Assembly (NCBI GenBank): GCA_052326605.1
Contig: JBKQMB010000115.1
Location: forward strand, 1-64,000
Direction of reading: 5' to 3'
Length of the DNA stretch: 64,000 bases
Source of the DNA: Bog-756 sp052326605
GTDB lineage: Bacteria; Actinomycetota; Acidimicrobiia; Acidimicrobiales; RAAP-2
In this document: positions 10,296 to 18,594 of the stretch, one piece after another
How positions within the stretch are numbered: the stretch's first letter is position 1
Layout: each line of letters begins with the position of its first letter
Position numbers and translations under genes: made by a program
The notes under the pieces: generated by a model
Told to the model about the DNA's origin: nothing
What the model saw: the letters and a program-made list of their open reading frames with translations, nothing else
Database searches by the model: none

Positions 10296-11086
10296 TGCGC
10301 CGTCAACTACTGACAGCTATCGGCATGGTCATCGTGATGACCCTGGTCTGCGGACTGGCTTACGGGCTGGCGCTGACCGGCCTCGGTGAGCTGGCGTTCG
10401 GGCACCAGGCCAACGGCTCCATCGTCCAGAAGGGGGGCAAGGACGTCGGCTCCTCGCTCATCGGCCAGTCCTTCACCGACAGCAAGGGCAACCCGATCCC
10501 CAAGTACTTCCAGTCCCGTCCGTCCGAGGCCGTGACCTCGTCGGCCACCGACAACATCACCGTCTCGGAGGCGTCCAACCTGGGCCCGTCCAATCCCCTG
10601 CTCATCGGCTTCATCCCCGGGGTCAACTCGGTGGGGCTCGACGGCTCCCCCTCGAAGACCAACCCCTTTGCCACTCCCGCCGATCCGTTCTGCGTGCCGG
10701 TGGACACCACGTCGGCAGCTGCTCCGGTGACCAGCCCCTCTGCGGGCCAGAAGTACGCCAAGAACAGCGACGGCACCTACGTCTGCGACCCCAACACCGT
10801 CCCCGAACGGGCCGTCTCCTACCGGCAGGAGTTCGGCCTTGCCCCCGATGCCCAGGTTCCGGTCGATGCCGTGACCGCCTCGGGATCGGGGTTGGATTCC
10901 GACATCTCGATCGCCAACGCCGACATCCAGGCCCCGACCGTGGCCAAGGCCCGGGGACTGTCGCTGGCCCAGGTCAATGATCTGATCAAGTCCAACACCA
11001 CAGGGCGTAGCCTGGGTGTCCTGGGCGATCCGGGGGTCAACGTGCTGACGCTGAACATCGCACTCGACAACCTGACGCAGAAGTAG
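10295..11086 (+). CDS. kdpC: K+-transporting ATPase subunit KdpC
   Basis: A 263-aa subunit with one N-terminal membrane helix and a periplasmic-side domain. The core motifs are present: GSSLIGQSF, YFQSRPS, VTASGSGLDSDISIANA and LNIALD. It is 60-70 residues longer than the usual 190-200 aa. The excess lies around residues 110-180, a Ser/Thr/Pro-rich stretch with two cysteines between NPLLIGFIPG and SYRQEFGL. KdpC is thought to raise the ATP affinity of KdpB. It is co-translated with kdpB. Confidence 0.95.
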   Translation: MRRQLLTAIGMVIVMTLVCGLAYGLALTGLGELAFGHQANGSIVQKGGKDVGSSLIGQSFTDSKGNPIPKYFQSRPSEAVTSSATDNITVSEASNLGPSNPLLIGFIPGVNSVGLDGSPSKTNPFATPADPFCVPVDTTSAAAPVTSPSAGQKYAKNSDGTYVCDPNTVPERAVSYRQEFGLAPDAQVPVDAVTASGSGLDSDISIANADIQAPTVAKARGLSLAQVNDLIKSNTTGRSLGVLGDPGVNVLTLNIALDNLTQK

Positions 11087-11120
11087 ACGATGGGTCGACG
11101 GTAGAGCCGGGAGGAGGACA

Positions 11121-13820
11121 GTGGCACGGGGAAGGCTACGGCTGTATCTCGGCGCTGCCCCCGGTGTCGGCAAGACCTTCGCCATGCTCAATGAGGGGTG
11201 GCGACGCAAGGAGCGCGGTACCGACGTGGTCATCGGCTGGGTGCAGGACCACGAACGGCCCCATACCGATGCGCAGATCCGGGATCTGCCCGTGTTCCCG
11301 CGCCGGGCCGGCGAGTATCGGGGCCAGACCTTCGAGGAGATGGACCTCGACGGTCTGCTCGAACGGAAGCCCGAGCTGGTGCTGGTCGACGAGCTGGCCC
11401 ACACCAACGTGCCGGGGTCGAAGCACACCAAGCGGTGGCAGGACGTCGAAGAGCTGCTCGATGCCGGCATCAACGTCATCTCCACCGTCAACCTTCAGCA
11501 CCTCGAGTCGCTCAACGACGTCGTGGAGCGCATCACCGGTGTCGCCCAGCAGGAGACGGTGCCCGACCGGGTGGTGAGAGCGGCCGACCAGCTGGAGCTG
11601 GTCGACATGGCCCCCGAGGCCCTCCGTCGGCGCCTGGCCCACGGGAACGTCTACCCCCCCGAGCGCATCGATGCCGCACTGGCCAACTACTTCCGCACCG
11701 GGAATCTGACCGCACTGCGCGAGCTCACCCTGCTGTGGGTCGCCGACCGGGTCGACGAGGAGCTCAGCAGCTACCGCGAGCGTCACGGCATCGCCGGCCC
11801 GTGGGAGACCAAGGAACGCGTGGTGGTCTCCCTGACGGGATCGACCGGCAGCGCGGTGCTCATCCGCCGGGCGGCACGCATGGCCATGCGCACCAAGGCC
11901 GAACTGGTCGGCGTCCACGTGCGCAGCGACGACGGGCTCTCCGACCAGGGCTCGACCGGACTGGGCAAGAACCGGGCGCTGCTCGACGACCTCGGGGGAC
12001 GCTTCGTCGAGGTCGTCGGCGCAGACGTCGCACCTGCCCTGATACAGGTGGCCCGGGCCGAGAACGCCACCCAGCTGGTACTCGGCGCCACCCACCGGAG
12101 CCGGCTCACCGAGTTCGTCCGCGGTTCCGTCATCAATTCGGTCATCCGGGCGGCCGGGGGAGCCCTCGACATCCACGTCATCGCCACCGACGCGCCGTCC
12201 GCCACCGATGTCAAGGAGGAGGAGGAAGCCGAGGACGGGCGGCCGGTGCGGGGCGCGGGCGGCACCGCGCCGGCGCGCCTGCGCCGAAGCCTGCTCTCTC
12301 CGCTCCCGGTCCGTCGGCGGGTCGCTGCCCTGATCATCGGCGTCATCGGCTTCCCCCTGCTGACCCTGCTCCTCACCACCGCCGGCAGCAGCCACGCCGA
12401 CCTGGCCACCGCCCTCAGCTCGTACCTCGTGCTGGTGGTCGTGGTGGCAGCCACCGGCGGGGTGTGGCCGGCGGTGCTGGCGGCGTTGGCCGGTTTCCTC
12501 CTGTCCAACTACTACTTCACTCCGCCCATCCACACCTTCACCATCACCAACGCACGGGACATCCTGGCGCTGGTCATGTTCCTGGTCACGGCCGGGGTGG
12601 TCAGCGTGCTGGTGGACCTCGCCGCCAGGAGGACGGCCACGGCCGTGCAGGCCCGGTCCGACGCCCGGACGCTGGCGCGCGTCGCCGGCCGGATGGTGGC
12701 CCCCGAGGGCAATCCGTTGCCCGCCGTGCTGGACGAGTTGGTGGTCGCCTTCCGCCTCGAAGCGGCGGCCGTTCTACGCTCCGGACCGGAGCCCGGCCGA
12801 TCGCCCGCCGCCGCGGGAGTCGACGACCTCTCCACCCGTGCATGGACGAGCGTGGTGGCTGCCGGCCCACGGCCACCCCTGTCCCCCGCCGGGGCCACCG
12901 TGGTCCTGCCCCTCACCGACCTGGAGATCCTGGCCATCCGAGGGCCCGGGCTGAGCGCCGAGGACCGGGACATCCTGGCTGCCTTCGCCGCCCAACTGGC
13001 AACCGCTCTCCAGAGCGACCGGCTCCATGCCGAAGCCGCCGAGGCGGACGCCCTGGCCAGGGCCAACCAGCTGCGCTCTGCCCTGCTGGCCGCGGTCAGC
13101 CACGACCTCCGCACGCCGTTGGCCTCCATCAAGGCGGCGGCGTCCAGCCTCCTGTCGGACCAGCTCGACTTCGGGCCCGAGGAGACCCGCATCCTGCTCC
13201 AGACCATCGACGACGAGTCGGACCGGATGAGCAACCTGGTCGAGAACCTGCTCGACATGAGCCGCCTGGAGACCGGCTCGATGGATGTGCTCCACGAGTC
13301 CACCGACGTCGGCGAACTGATCGCCGCCGCCATCGAGAGCCTGGGGCCCCGCGGCGCCGAGGTCACCGCCGACGTGCCGGTCTCCCTCCCCCGGGTCAGC
13401 ACCGACCCGGTACTGCTGGAGAGGGCGGTGGCCAACCTGGTCGACAACGCGCTCATCCATGCCCGGGGGCGTGGGCTGCGCATCGAGGCGGGACCGGTGG
13501 CCGGCCGGGTCGACATCCGGGTGATCGACCGTGGTCCGGGCATCCCCCGGGAGGATCGGGACGTGGTGTTCCAGCCGTTCCAGCGTCTGGGGGACGCCGA
13601 GCACCGGGTGGGGGTCGGGCTGGGCCTCGCCGTGTCGCGGGGATTCGTGGAGGCGGCCGGTGGCGAGCTCGACATCGAGGACACCCCGGGCGGTGGCTGC
13701 ACGATGGTCATCCGGCTGCCGGCCACCGACCCGGTGGACGAGCCCGACCCGGAGGCAGCCGACGGGGTCGTCCCGGCGCCGCCCACCGAGGCCGGCTCCA
13801 GGTCCGGAACGATGCCATGA
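11121..13820 (+). CDS. kdpD: Osmosensitive K+ channel histidine kinase KdpD
   Basis: An 899-aa sensor kinase for K+ limitation. From the N-terminus it has a KdpD domain with Walker A GAAPGVGKT (residues 11-19) and DELAHTNVPGS, a UspA-like domain (about 230-360), four DUF4118 membrane helices (about 395-500, with LSNYYFTPPIHTF), a GAF-like region, and a HisKA/HATPase core with the phospho-acceptor His in AVSHDLRTPLAS (H661) and the VDNALIHA and GPGIPRED boxes. The GTG at 11121 follows a GGAGGA site. It overlaps kdpE by 4 nt. Confidence 0.96.
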   Translation: MARGRLRLYLGAAPGVGKTFAMLNEGWRRKERGTDVVIGWVQDHERPHTDAQIRDLPVFPRRAGEYRGQTFEEMDLDGLLERKPELVLVDELAHTNVPGSKHTKRWQDVEELLDAGINVISTVNLQHLESLNDVVERITGVAQQETVPDRVVRAADQLELVDMAPEALRRRLAHGNVYPPERIDAALANYFRTGNLTALRELTLLWVADRVDEELSSYRERHGIAGPWETKERVVVSLTGSTGSAVLIRRAARMAMRTKAELVGVHVRSDDGLSDQGSTGLGKNRALLDDLGGRFVEVVGADVAPALIQVARAENATQLVLGATHRSRLTEFVRGSVINSVIRAAGGALDIHVIATDAPSATDVKEEEEAEDGRPVRGAGGTAPARLRRSLLSPLPVRRRVAALIIGVIGFPLLTLLLTTAGSSHADLATALSSYLVLVVVVAATGGVWPAVLAALAGFLLSNYYFTPPIHTFTITNARDILALVMFLVTAGVVSVLVDLAARRTATAVQARSDARTLARVAGRMVAPEGNPLPAVLDELVVAFRLEAAAVLRSGPEPGRSPAAAGVDDLSTRAWTSVVAAGPRPPLSPAGATVVLPLTDLEILAIRGPGLSAEDRDILAAFAAQLATALQSDRLHAEAAEADALARANQLRSALLAAVSHDLRTPLASIKAAASSLLSDQLDFGPEETRILLQTIDDESDRMSNLVENLLDMSRLETGSMDVLHESTDVGELIAAAIESLGPRGAEVTADVPVSLPRVSTDPVLLERAVANLVDNALIHARGRGLRIEAGPVAGRVDIRVIDRGPGIPREDRDVVFQPFQRLGDAEHRVGVGLGLAVSRGFVEAAGGELDIEDTPGGGCTMVIRLPATDPVDEPDPEAADGVVPAPPTEAGSRSGTMP

Positions 13821-14545
13821 CCCCTCTGTCCCCCCAGCAGGACCACAGCGCTGCCACATCGGGCGAATCGGGCACCAAGGTGTTGGTGGTAGACGACGAC
13901 GCGGCACTGCTGCGGGCCCTGACCATCAGCCTCAACGCCCGCGGGTACGAGGTGGTGGGGGCCCGCAGCGGGGAGGAGGGCCTGGATCGGGCTGCGCACC
14001 GGCACCCTGACATCGTGCTGCTCGACCTGGGCCTGCCGGGGATCGACGGCCGTGAGGTCATCCAGGGCCTCCGGGGATGGAGCTCGGTGCCGATCATCGT
14101 GCTGTCCGCCCGGCACCAGAGTGTCAGCAAGGTGCAGGCGCTCGACCTCGGAGCCGACGACTACCTGACGAAGCCGTTCGGCATGGACGAGCTCCTGGCC
14201 CGGCTCCGCGCCGCGCTGCGCCGCACCGTCACCGAACCCGAGGAGCCCATGGTGGAGGCGGAGGGGTTCACGGTGGACCTGGTGGCCAAGCGAGTGACCC
14301 GCGATGGTGTCGACGTGCACCTCACCCCCAAGGAGTGGGACATCGTCGAGGTGCTGGTCCGCAACCCCGGTCGGCTGGTGTCCCAGCGCCAGCTGCTCCA
14401 CGACGTGTGGGGCCCCGGGTACGAGACCGAGACGGAGTACCTGAGGGTGCTCATGGGCCGGGTGCGCCGCAAACTGGAGCTGGACCACTCCCGCCCCCGC
14501 CACTTCCGCACCGAGCCGGGCATGGGGTACCGCTTCGAGCCCTGA
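13817..14545 (+). CDS. kdpE: KDP operon response regulator KdpE
   Basis: A 242-aa OmpR/PhoB-type regulator. The receiver domain has the acidic pair VVDDDAA, the phospho-acceptor in LLDLGLPG (D70) and the Lys of LTKPFGMDE. The winged-helix domain ends in LMGRVRRKLE and GMGYRFEP. It should activate kdpFABC when phosphorylated by KdpD. Its ATG lies in the last codons of kdpD. Parts of its 3' end recur as degraded copies at 15221-15315. Confidence 0.96.
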   Translation: MTPLSPQQDHSAATSGESGTKVLVVDDDAALLRALTISLNARGYEVVGARSGEEGLDRAAHRHPDIVLLDLGLPGIDGREVIQGLRGWSSVPIIVLSARHQSVSKVQALDLGADDYLTKPFGMDELLARLRAALRRTVTEPEEPMVEAEGFTVDLVAKRVTRDGVDVHLTPKEWDIVEVLVRNPGRLVSQRQLLHDVWGPGYETETEYLRVLMGRVRRKLELDHSRPRHFRTEPGMGYRFEP

Positions 14546-14679
14546 CCGCGGCCTGAGCCGGCCGGTCGAGGATCCCGGGACGCTCCCGTTCACGATTTCT
14601 TTCCGGGTGACCCAGGCATTTTCACAACGTGTTCACGCCCTGCACCAATACGATTGGAAACAACGATGGAGGTGTAGTG

Positions 14680-15174
14680 ATGTGGGATCGTCTGTTGCTT
14701 GCGATGGACCAATTCGACTCGGGGCAGGCCGCCCTTGACTTCACCACAGGGCTCGCGGCTGCATCCGGGGCCGACGTGCGGGTGTTCCACGCGCGCGAGC
14801 TTCCGAAGTGCCCGCGGGTCCCACCTCTCGAGACCGTGGCCGACGCCCACTACCTCGTGGACGAAGCGGTCTTCCGTCTGCGCCTCGCGAACATCGACGC
14901 AGAGGGTCGAGCTTGTTCCGCGCGCGAGGAGCAGGTGGCGAGCCGAATCGTGGACGAGGCATCACACTGGCAGTGCGATGCGATCGTCCTCGGATCCCGT
15001 CGACTTCGAGGAATCAGCCGGCTCTCCGGATGGGGCGTCAGAGAGCGCATCCTACGGCTCTCGCCGCTGCCGGTGATCGTGACCCCACAACCCCTCCTCA
15101 TAGGGAAGCACCGCCCCATGGTGCCGGCATCCGGCGCCGTCGACGAGGACGGGGCCCGCTCGCGGCGTCGCTGA
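14680..15174 (+). CDS. Universal stress protein family (UspA)
   Basis: A 164-aa single UspA domain. It opens with the typical WDRLLLAMDQF strand and has the late nucleotide-loop region DAIVLGSRRLRGISRL followed by PLPVIVTP, though the canonical GxxG(x9)GS/T loop is imperfect. The ATG at 14680 is supported by GGAGGTG 5-6 nt upstream; the frame is open to 14629 without a better site. Being next to kdpDE and having no domain beyond Usp suggest a stress role tied to K+ or osmotic response. Codon choice is somewhat less GC-biased than in kdp. Confidence 0.8.
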   Translation: MWDRLLLAMDQFDSGQAALDFTTGLAAASGADVRVFHARELPKCPRVPPLETVADAHYLVDEAVFRLRLANIDAEGRACSAREEQVASRIVDEASHWQCDAIVLGSRRLRGISRLSGWGVRERILRLSPLPVIVTPQPLLIGKHRPMVPASGAVDEDGARSRRR

Positions 15175-15220
15175 CGATGGAGCGCCTGCTGGGACCGGCA
15201 TCGGAATTGATCGCACGGAC

Positions 15221-15315
15221 CTGGGCCGTGTGCGCCGCAAGTTCGGGATGTACCACTGACCCGGCCCACCGCTTCGTGCCCTGAGGCGGGTATGGGCCAC
15301 CGCTTCGATCCCTGA
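15221..15315 (+). pseudogene. Debris of a response-regulator 3' end (kdpE-like)
   Basis: Three short pieces resemble the end of kdpE. Codons from 15221 read LGRVRRKF (kdpE MGRVRRKL), codons ending at 15284 read AHRFVP then stop, and codons ending at 15315 read GMGHRFDP then stop (kdpE GMGYRFEP). They are out of frame with each other and lack the rest of the gene. They look like remains of one or two duplicated or lost regulators directly after the usp gene. Confidence 0.6.
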
Positions 15316-15340
15316 GGGGCGTCGCCTACGATCGACGGCC

Positions 15341-16417
15341 GTGGACCGTCGCACCGTGGAGATCTACGACGACCGGGGCCTCCAGTGGGCCGCCACCCAC
15401 GCCACCGCCGGCCGACGCTCCGAGGCAGCGTCGTTTGCCGCCCGGGTGCCGCCGGGTGCGACCCGCATCGACATCGGGTGCGGCGCCGGCCGCTACCTCC
15501 CCTACCTGGGTCGACCCGCCATCGCCTTCGACGCCTCCTCGGCGATGCTCGACGCGTGCCGGGCCGTCTTCCCCGAAGCCCTCTACGTCCAGGGCGATGT
15601 GGAGCGGCTTCCCTTCACCCGGGGGTCGGTGGGTGGGGCGTGGTCGTGGATGACCCACCTCCACGTGGCGAGGGACCGGTTGCCCATGGCGCTGTGGGAT
15701 CTCCACCGGGTGCTGGCGGTGGGCGCCCCCTTTGCGGTCCAGGTCCTCGAAGGGGAGTACGAGGGCGATGCGCTGGACGGGGACGAGGTCGGCGGGCGCT
15801 TCTTCGCCGGCTGGCGTCCCGACCGACTGGGGGATGTGGTGACCGGGGCCGGCTTCGTCGTCGAGGACGGCTCCCTGTCCGTGTCCGGAGACGAGGTGCG
15901 GCTGTGGGCGGTGCGCAGCCGCACGCTGGCCGACACCGTGGGAGAGGGCATGCGGATGCTGGTCTGCGGCATCAACCCGTCGCCGTACTCGGCCGATGCC
16001 GGGGTCGGGTACGCCCGACCGGGCAACCGGTTCTGGCCGGCCGCCCTGCAGGCGGGCGTCGTCGGAAAGGACCGGGACGCGGCGGACGCCCTGTGGGCCC
16101 ACGGCATGGGGATGACCGACTTCGTCAAACGGGCCACCCGGACGGCGGCCGAGGTGACGGTCGACGAGTACCGGCACGGCTTCGACCGGGTGGAGCGGCT
16201 CGTGCGGTGGCTGCAGCCGCGGGCGGTGTGCTTCGTGGGCCTCTCGGGCTGGAGGACCGTGGTCGATCCGAGGGCGGTCGCCGGACTCCAGCCGGAGGAC
16301 ATCGGCGGCAGGCCGGCCTACGTGATGCCCTCGACCAGCGGCCTCAACGCCCGCACCTCCCTCGAGGAGCTCGCCGGACACCTCCGTCGCGCATGGGAGG
16401 TCGGCGGAGGAGGGTGA
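15341..16417 (+). CDS. Fusion: SAM methyltransferase plus Mug-type uracil-DNA glycosylase
   Basis: A 358-aa two-domain protein. Residues 1-200 form a class I methyltransferase with the SAM loop IDIGCGAGRY (43-52), an acidic FDAS strand and an RVLAVGAPF post-I region. Residues 207-350 are a mismatch-specific (G:U/T) DNA glycosylase of the Mug/TDG family: CGINPSPYSADAG with the catalytic-site Asn (N212), YARPGNRFW, GMTDFVKRAT and the insertion loop MPSTSGLNARTS. Both halves keep their key residues. The GTG at 15341 has TACGAT 8 nt upstream and no Shine-Dalgarno. The second half should remove uracil or thymine from mismatches; what the first half methylates is unknown. Confidence 0.88.
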   Translation: MDRRTVEIYDDRGLQWAATHATAGRRSEAASFAARVPPGATRIDIGCGAGRYLPYLGRPAIAFDASSAMLDACRAVFPEALYVQGDVERLPFTRGSVGGAWSWMTHLHVARDRLPMALWDLHRVLAVGAPFAVQVLEGEYEGDALDGDEVGGRFFAGWRPDRLGDVVTGAGFVVEDGSLSVSGDEVRLWAVRSRTLADTVGEGMRMLVCGINPSPYSADAGVGYARPGNRFWPAALQAGVVGKDRDAADALWAHGMGMTDFVKRATRTAAEVTVDEYRHGFDRVERLVRWLQPRAVCFVGLSGWRTVVDPRAVAGLQPEDIGGRPAYVMPSTSGLNARTSLEELAGHLRRAWEVGGGG

Positions 16418-16455
16418 CCTCGAAGGTCGGGCGCACTCGGGGCGGTGCGCAGCGA

Positions 16456-16878
16456 TCAGGAGGCCCAGGGACCTACCCCCCCGATACGGGTGGGGGTGAT
16501 CCTGACCACGAAGCCCACGTCGGGGTCGTCCACCGGGGGGAACTTCACGCCGGGCCCCAGGTAGACCTCGGCCAGTCGCTGCAGGAGCGGGGCCGCACCC
16601 CCGAGGGTCACCTCTGCGGTCCCCTGCACCACCAGGTAGTGGTCGAGCCCGTGCTCGTCGCTCCCCTCGGCCTCGATGGACAACGCGACCCGGGGGTCGC
16701 GTTGGAGGTTCTGCACCTTGCGCCATGCCGCCATGTGGGCGGTGACGATCTGGTCCCCGTCGACTCCCACCCAGACCAGCGACACCTGGGGGCTGCCGTC
16801 GGGGTTGAGGGTCACCATGTGGCCCAGCCTTCCCGCGGTCACCACGTCCCGCACCTGATCGGTCAACAGCGTGCTCAT
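16456..16878 (-). CDS. PPOX-class, probably F420-dependent flavoprotein
   Basis: A 140-aa split-barrel protein of the pyridoxamine-phosphate-oxidase-like superfamily. It has the family pattern GHMVTLNPDGSPQVSLVWV, the WRKVQNLQRDPRVALSIE segment and the YLVVQGTAEV strand. In actinobacteria such proteins usually bind F420 (or FMN, heme, biliverdin) and reduce small molecules. GGAGGAGGG lies just before the ATG. A second member of the same family lies at 18108-18536. Confidence 0.85.
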   Translation of the reverse strand: MSTLLTDQVRDVVTAGRLGHMVTLNPDGSPQVSLVWVGVDGDQIVTAHMAAWRKVQNLQRDPRVALSIEAEGSDEHGLDHYLVVQGTAEVTLGGAAPLLQRLAEVYLGPGVKFPPVDDPDVGFVVRITPTRIGGVGPWAS

Positions 16879-16909
16879 CGTCCCTCCTCCGCTGGCGCGA
16901 CTTTCCCCA

Positions 16910-17209
16910 TCAGTACAGCCCGTCGACCGGGCCGTAGTGATCGACTATCGGTGGTGACGCGAAGTACGGCCCGATCAATGCCCGCCATTGGGCGAACGCC
17001 TCGGACTGGCGGAAGCCCACCAGGTGATCGTCGACTGTCTCCCACTCGACGAGCAGGAGGTACCGGTCGGGTGATTCGATCCCCCGGTGCAGTTCCAGCG
17101 AGATGAATCCGTGAGCACGGGAGACGACCGATCGGGCCTCGATCAGGGCAGCCTCGAACTCGGCCGCGGTCCCGGTCCGAACGGTGATCACGGCGTGCTC
17201 GAGGACCAT
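16910..17209 (-). CDS. Antibiotic-biosynthesis-monooxygenase (ABM) domain protein
   Basis: A 99-aa protein with the ferredoxin-like ABM fold: an opening strand VLEHAVITVRTG, a long helix, then FISLELHRGIESPDRYLLLVEWE and the FRQSEAFAQW segment. Such stand-alone domains act as dimeric cofactor-free oxygenases or as heme/quinone handling proteins. The function here is unknown. The frame is open upstream; the ATG at 17209 starts exactly at the first strand. It ends 31 nt before the PPOX gene on the same strand. Confidence 0.75.
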   Translation of the reverse strand: MVLEHAVITVRTGTAAEFEAALIEARSVVSRAHGFISLELHRGIESPDRYLLLVEWETVDDHLVGFRQSEAFAQWRALIGPYFASPPIVDHYGPVDGLY

Positions 17210-17396
17210 GCGACGCGACGCTACCTGCAGCGTGGCGCGGATGCGACAGGCAGCTGCCCGGCTTCCACATTGCAGCGTGCTTCGGAATGGCGGAGCCGGC
17301 TCAGGCGTTGAATTGGGAGATCCCCTCGCTGACCGCAGTGGGCTCCCGCGAGGGGGCGAGGCGGAACGACGGCACGAACAGAACAAGGAGCAATTG

Positions 17397-18095
17397 GTGA
17401 AGGTCGAGATCTGGTCCGACGTGGTGTGCCCCTGGTGCTACGTGGGGAAGCGGCAGTTCGAGACAGCCCTGGCCGAGTTCCCCCACGCCGACCAGGTGTC
17501 CGTCGAATGGAGGAGCTTCGAGCTCGACCCTGGTGCTCCCCCGGCCACGGACTTGAGCATGGCCGAGGTGCTCCAACGCAAGTACGGGATGACCCAGGAG
17601 CAGGCTGCGGCCGCCAATCAGCGGATGACGGCGCTCGCCGCCGCCGTGGGCCTCGAGTACCACCTGGACCGCGTGCAGCTCGGCAACACCTTCGACGCCC
17701 ACCGGCTCATCCACCTGGCAGCCGGCCACGGGCTCGCAGATGCCATGAAGGAACGCCTGCTGGCCGCGTACTTCACCGAAGGCCAGGCCATCGGAGAGAC
17801 GGCGACGCTACAGCGCCTGGCCGCCGAAGTCGGGCTCGACCCCGAGGAAGTCGCCTCCACCCTCGCCGGTAGGGAGTTCGCCGACGAAGTCCGGGGGGAC
17901 GAGGCACGGGCCGTCGCCCTGGGCGCCACCGGCGTGCCGTTCTTCGTCATCGACGAGACCTACGGCGTCGCCGGGGCTCAACCGTCCGACGTCCTGTTGG
18001 GTGCCCTGGAACGGGCCTGGTCCGAGTCCCACCCGATCGTCATGATCGACGAGGCAGGCGCCGCCTCCTATGCGGACGACAGCTGTTCGATCTGA
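17397..18095 (+). CDS. FrnE-like DsbA-family oxidoreductase
   Basis: A 232-aa cytosolic thioredoxin-fold protein of the FrnE/2-hydroxychromene-2-carboxylate-isomerase group. The CPWC redox site is at residues 11-14 (SDVVCPWCYVG), followed by the helical insertion and the cis-Pro region GATGVPFFVID. It has no signal peptide, unlike periplasmic DsbA. The GTG at 17397 has AAGGAG with a 6-nt spacer. It probably assists disulfide or polyketide-type isomerisation chemistry; family members also support oxidative-stress tolerance. Confidence 0.87.
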   Translation: MKVEIWSDVVCPWCYVGKRQFETALAEFPHADQVSVEWRSFELDPGAPPATDLSMAEVLQRKYGMTQEQAAAANQRMTALAAAVGLEYHLDRVQLGNTFDAHRLIHLAAGHGLADAMKERLLAAYFTEGQAIGETATLQRLAAEVGLDPEEVASTLAGREFADEVRGDEARAVALGATGVPFFVIDETYGVAGAQPSDVLLGALERAWSESHPIVMIDEAGAASYADDSCSI

Positions 18096-18107
18096 GGGGC
18101 GCCCCGC

Positions 18108-18536
18108 TCAGCCTCCGAGCATGCCGTAGGCGCCGCTGACCGTCAGCGTGGTCACCAGGCGGCGGTCGGCCACCATCACCTGGCGGAACTCGTCCCAATC
18201 CGGGTGCTCGCCCCGTGCCGCCCGATACATCCCGACCAGCTCCTCGACCACGTGGTCGTCCACTGCCCCGGCCACCTCGGACAGGGCCACGGTCCCCTCG
18301 AGCACCACGTAGGCAAAGAAGTCCCCGCGGGTCACGTGCAGGGAGGCGCGAGGGTCGCGGCGCAGGTTCTTGGTCTTCGCCCGCCCGTTGGTCACCGAGA
18401 TCCGGACGGTGTGCCGCTCCCCCGCCAGGTAGAGGATGTTGGACAGCTGGGGCCGGCCGTCACGCTTGAGAGTGGCCAGCACCCCTTGGCGGTGCTGGCC
18501 GGCGAAGGCGAAAGCCTGGTCGAGGTCGATACCCAT
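18108..18536 (-). CDS. PPOX-class F420-dependent oxidoreductase
   Basis: A 142-aa flavin/F420 split-barrel protein. GVLATLKRDGRPQLSNI, the VTNGRAKTKNLRRDPRASLHV cofactor-binding stretch and the AYVVLEGTVAL strand are typical of the Rv1155-like group. The frame extends to 18650, but the ATG at 18536 starts the usual IDLDQAFAF opening, and TACCTT lies 6 nt upstream with no Shine-Dalgarno, suggesting leaderless expression. It converges with the FrnE-like gene, 12 nt apart. Confidence 0.85.
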   Translation of the reverse strand: MGIDLDQAFAFAGQHRQGVLATLKRDGRPQLSNILYLAGERHTVRISVTNGRAKTKNLRRDPRASLHVTRGDFFAYVVLEGTVALSEVAGAVDDHVVEELVGMYRAARGEHPDWDEFRQVMVADRRLVTTLTVSGAYGMLGG

Positions 18537-18594
18537 TGCCCCAAGGTATCCCGGGGCTGGTTGTTCCGGCGCCCGGAGCCCGGGGCCGAACTGC

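Noticed and set aside
12512..14593. A 693-codon open frame antisense to kdpD/kdpE
   Set aside because: High-GC antisense shadow with skewed Ser/Arg composition and no domain; the opposite strand has clear kdpD and kdpE motifs.
14618..14640. CACAACGTGTTCAC between kdpE and the usp gene as a possible operator
   Set aside because: The inner AACnnGTT fits, but both outer bases of the KstR consensus fail, and symmetry is otherwise poor.
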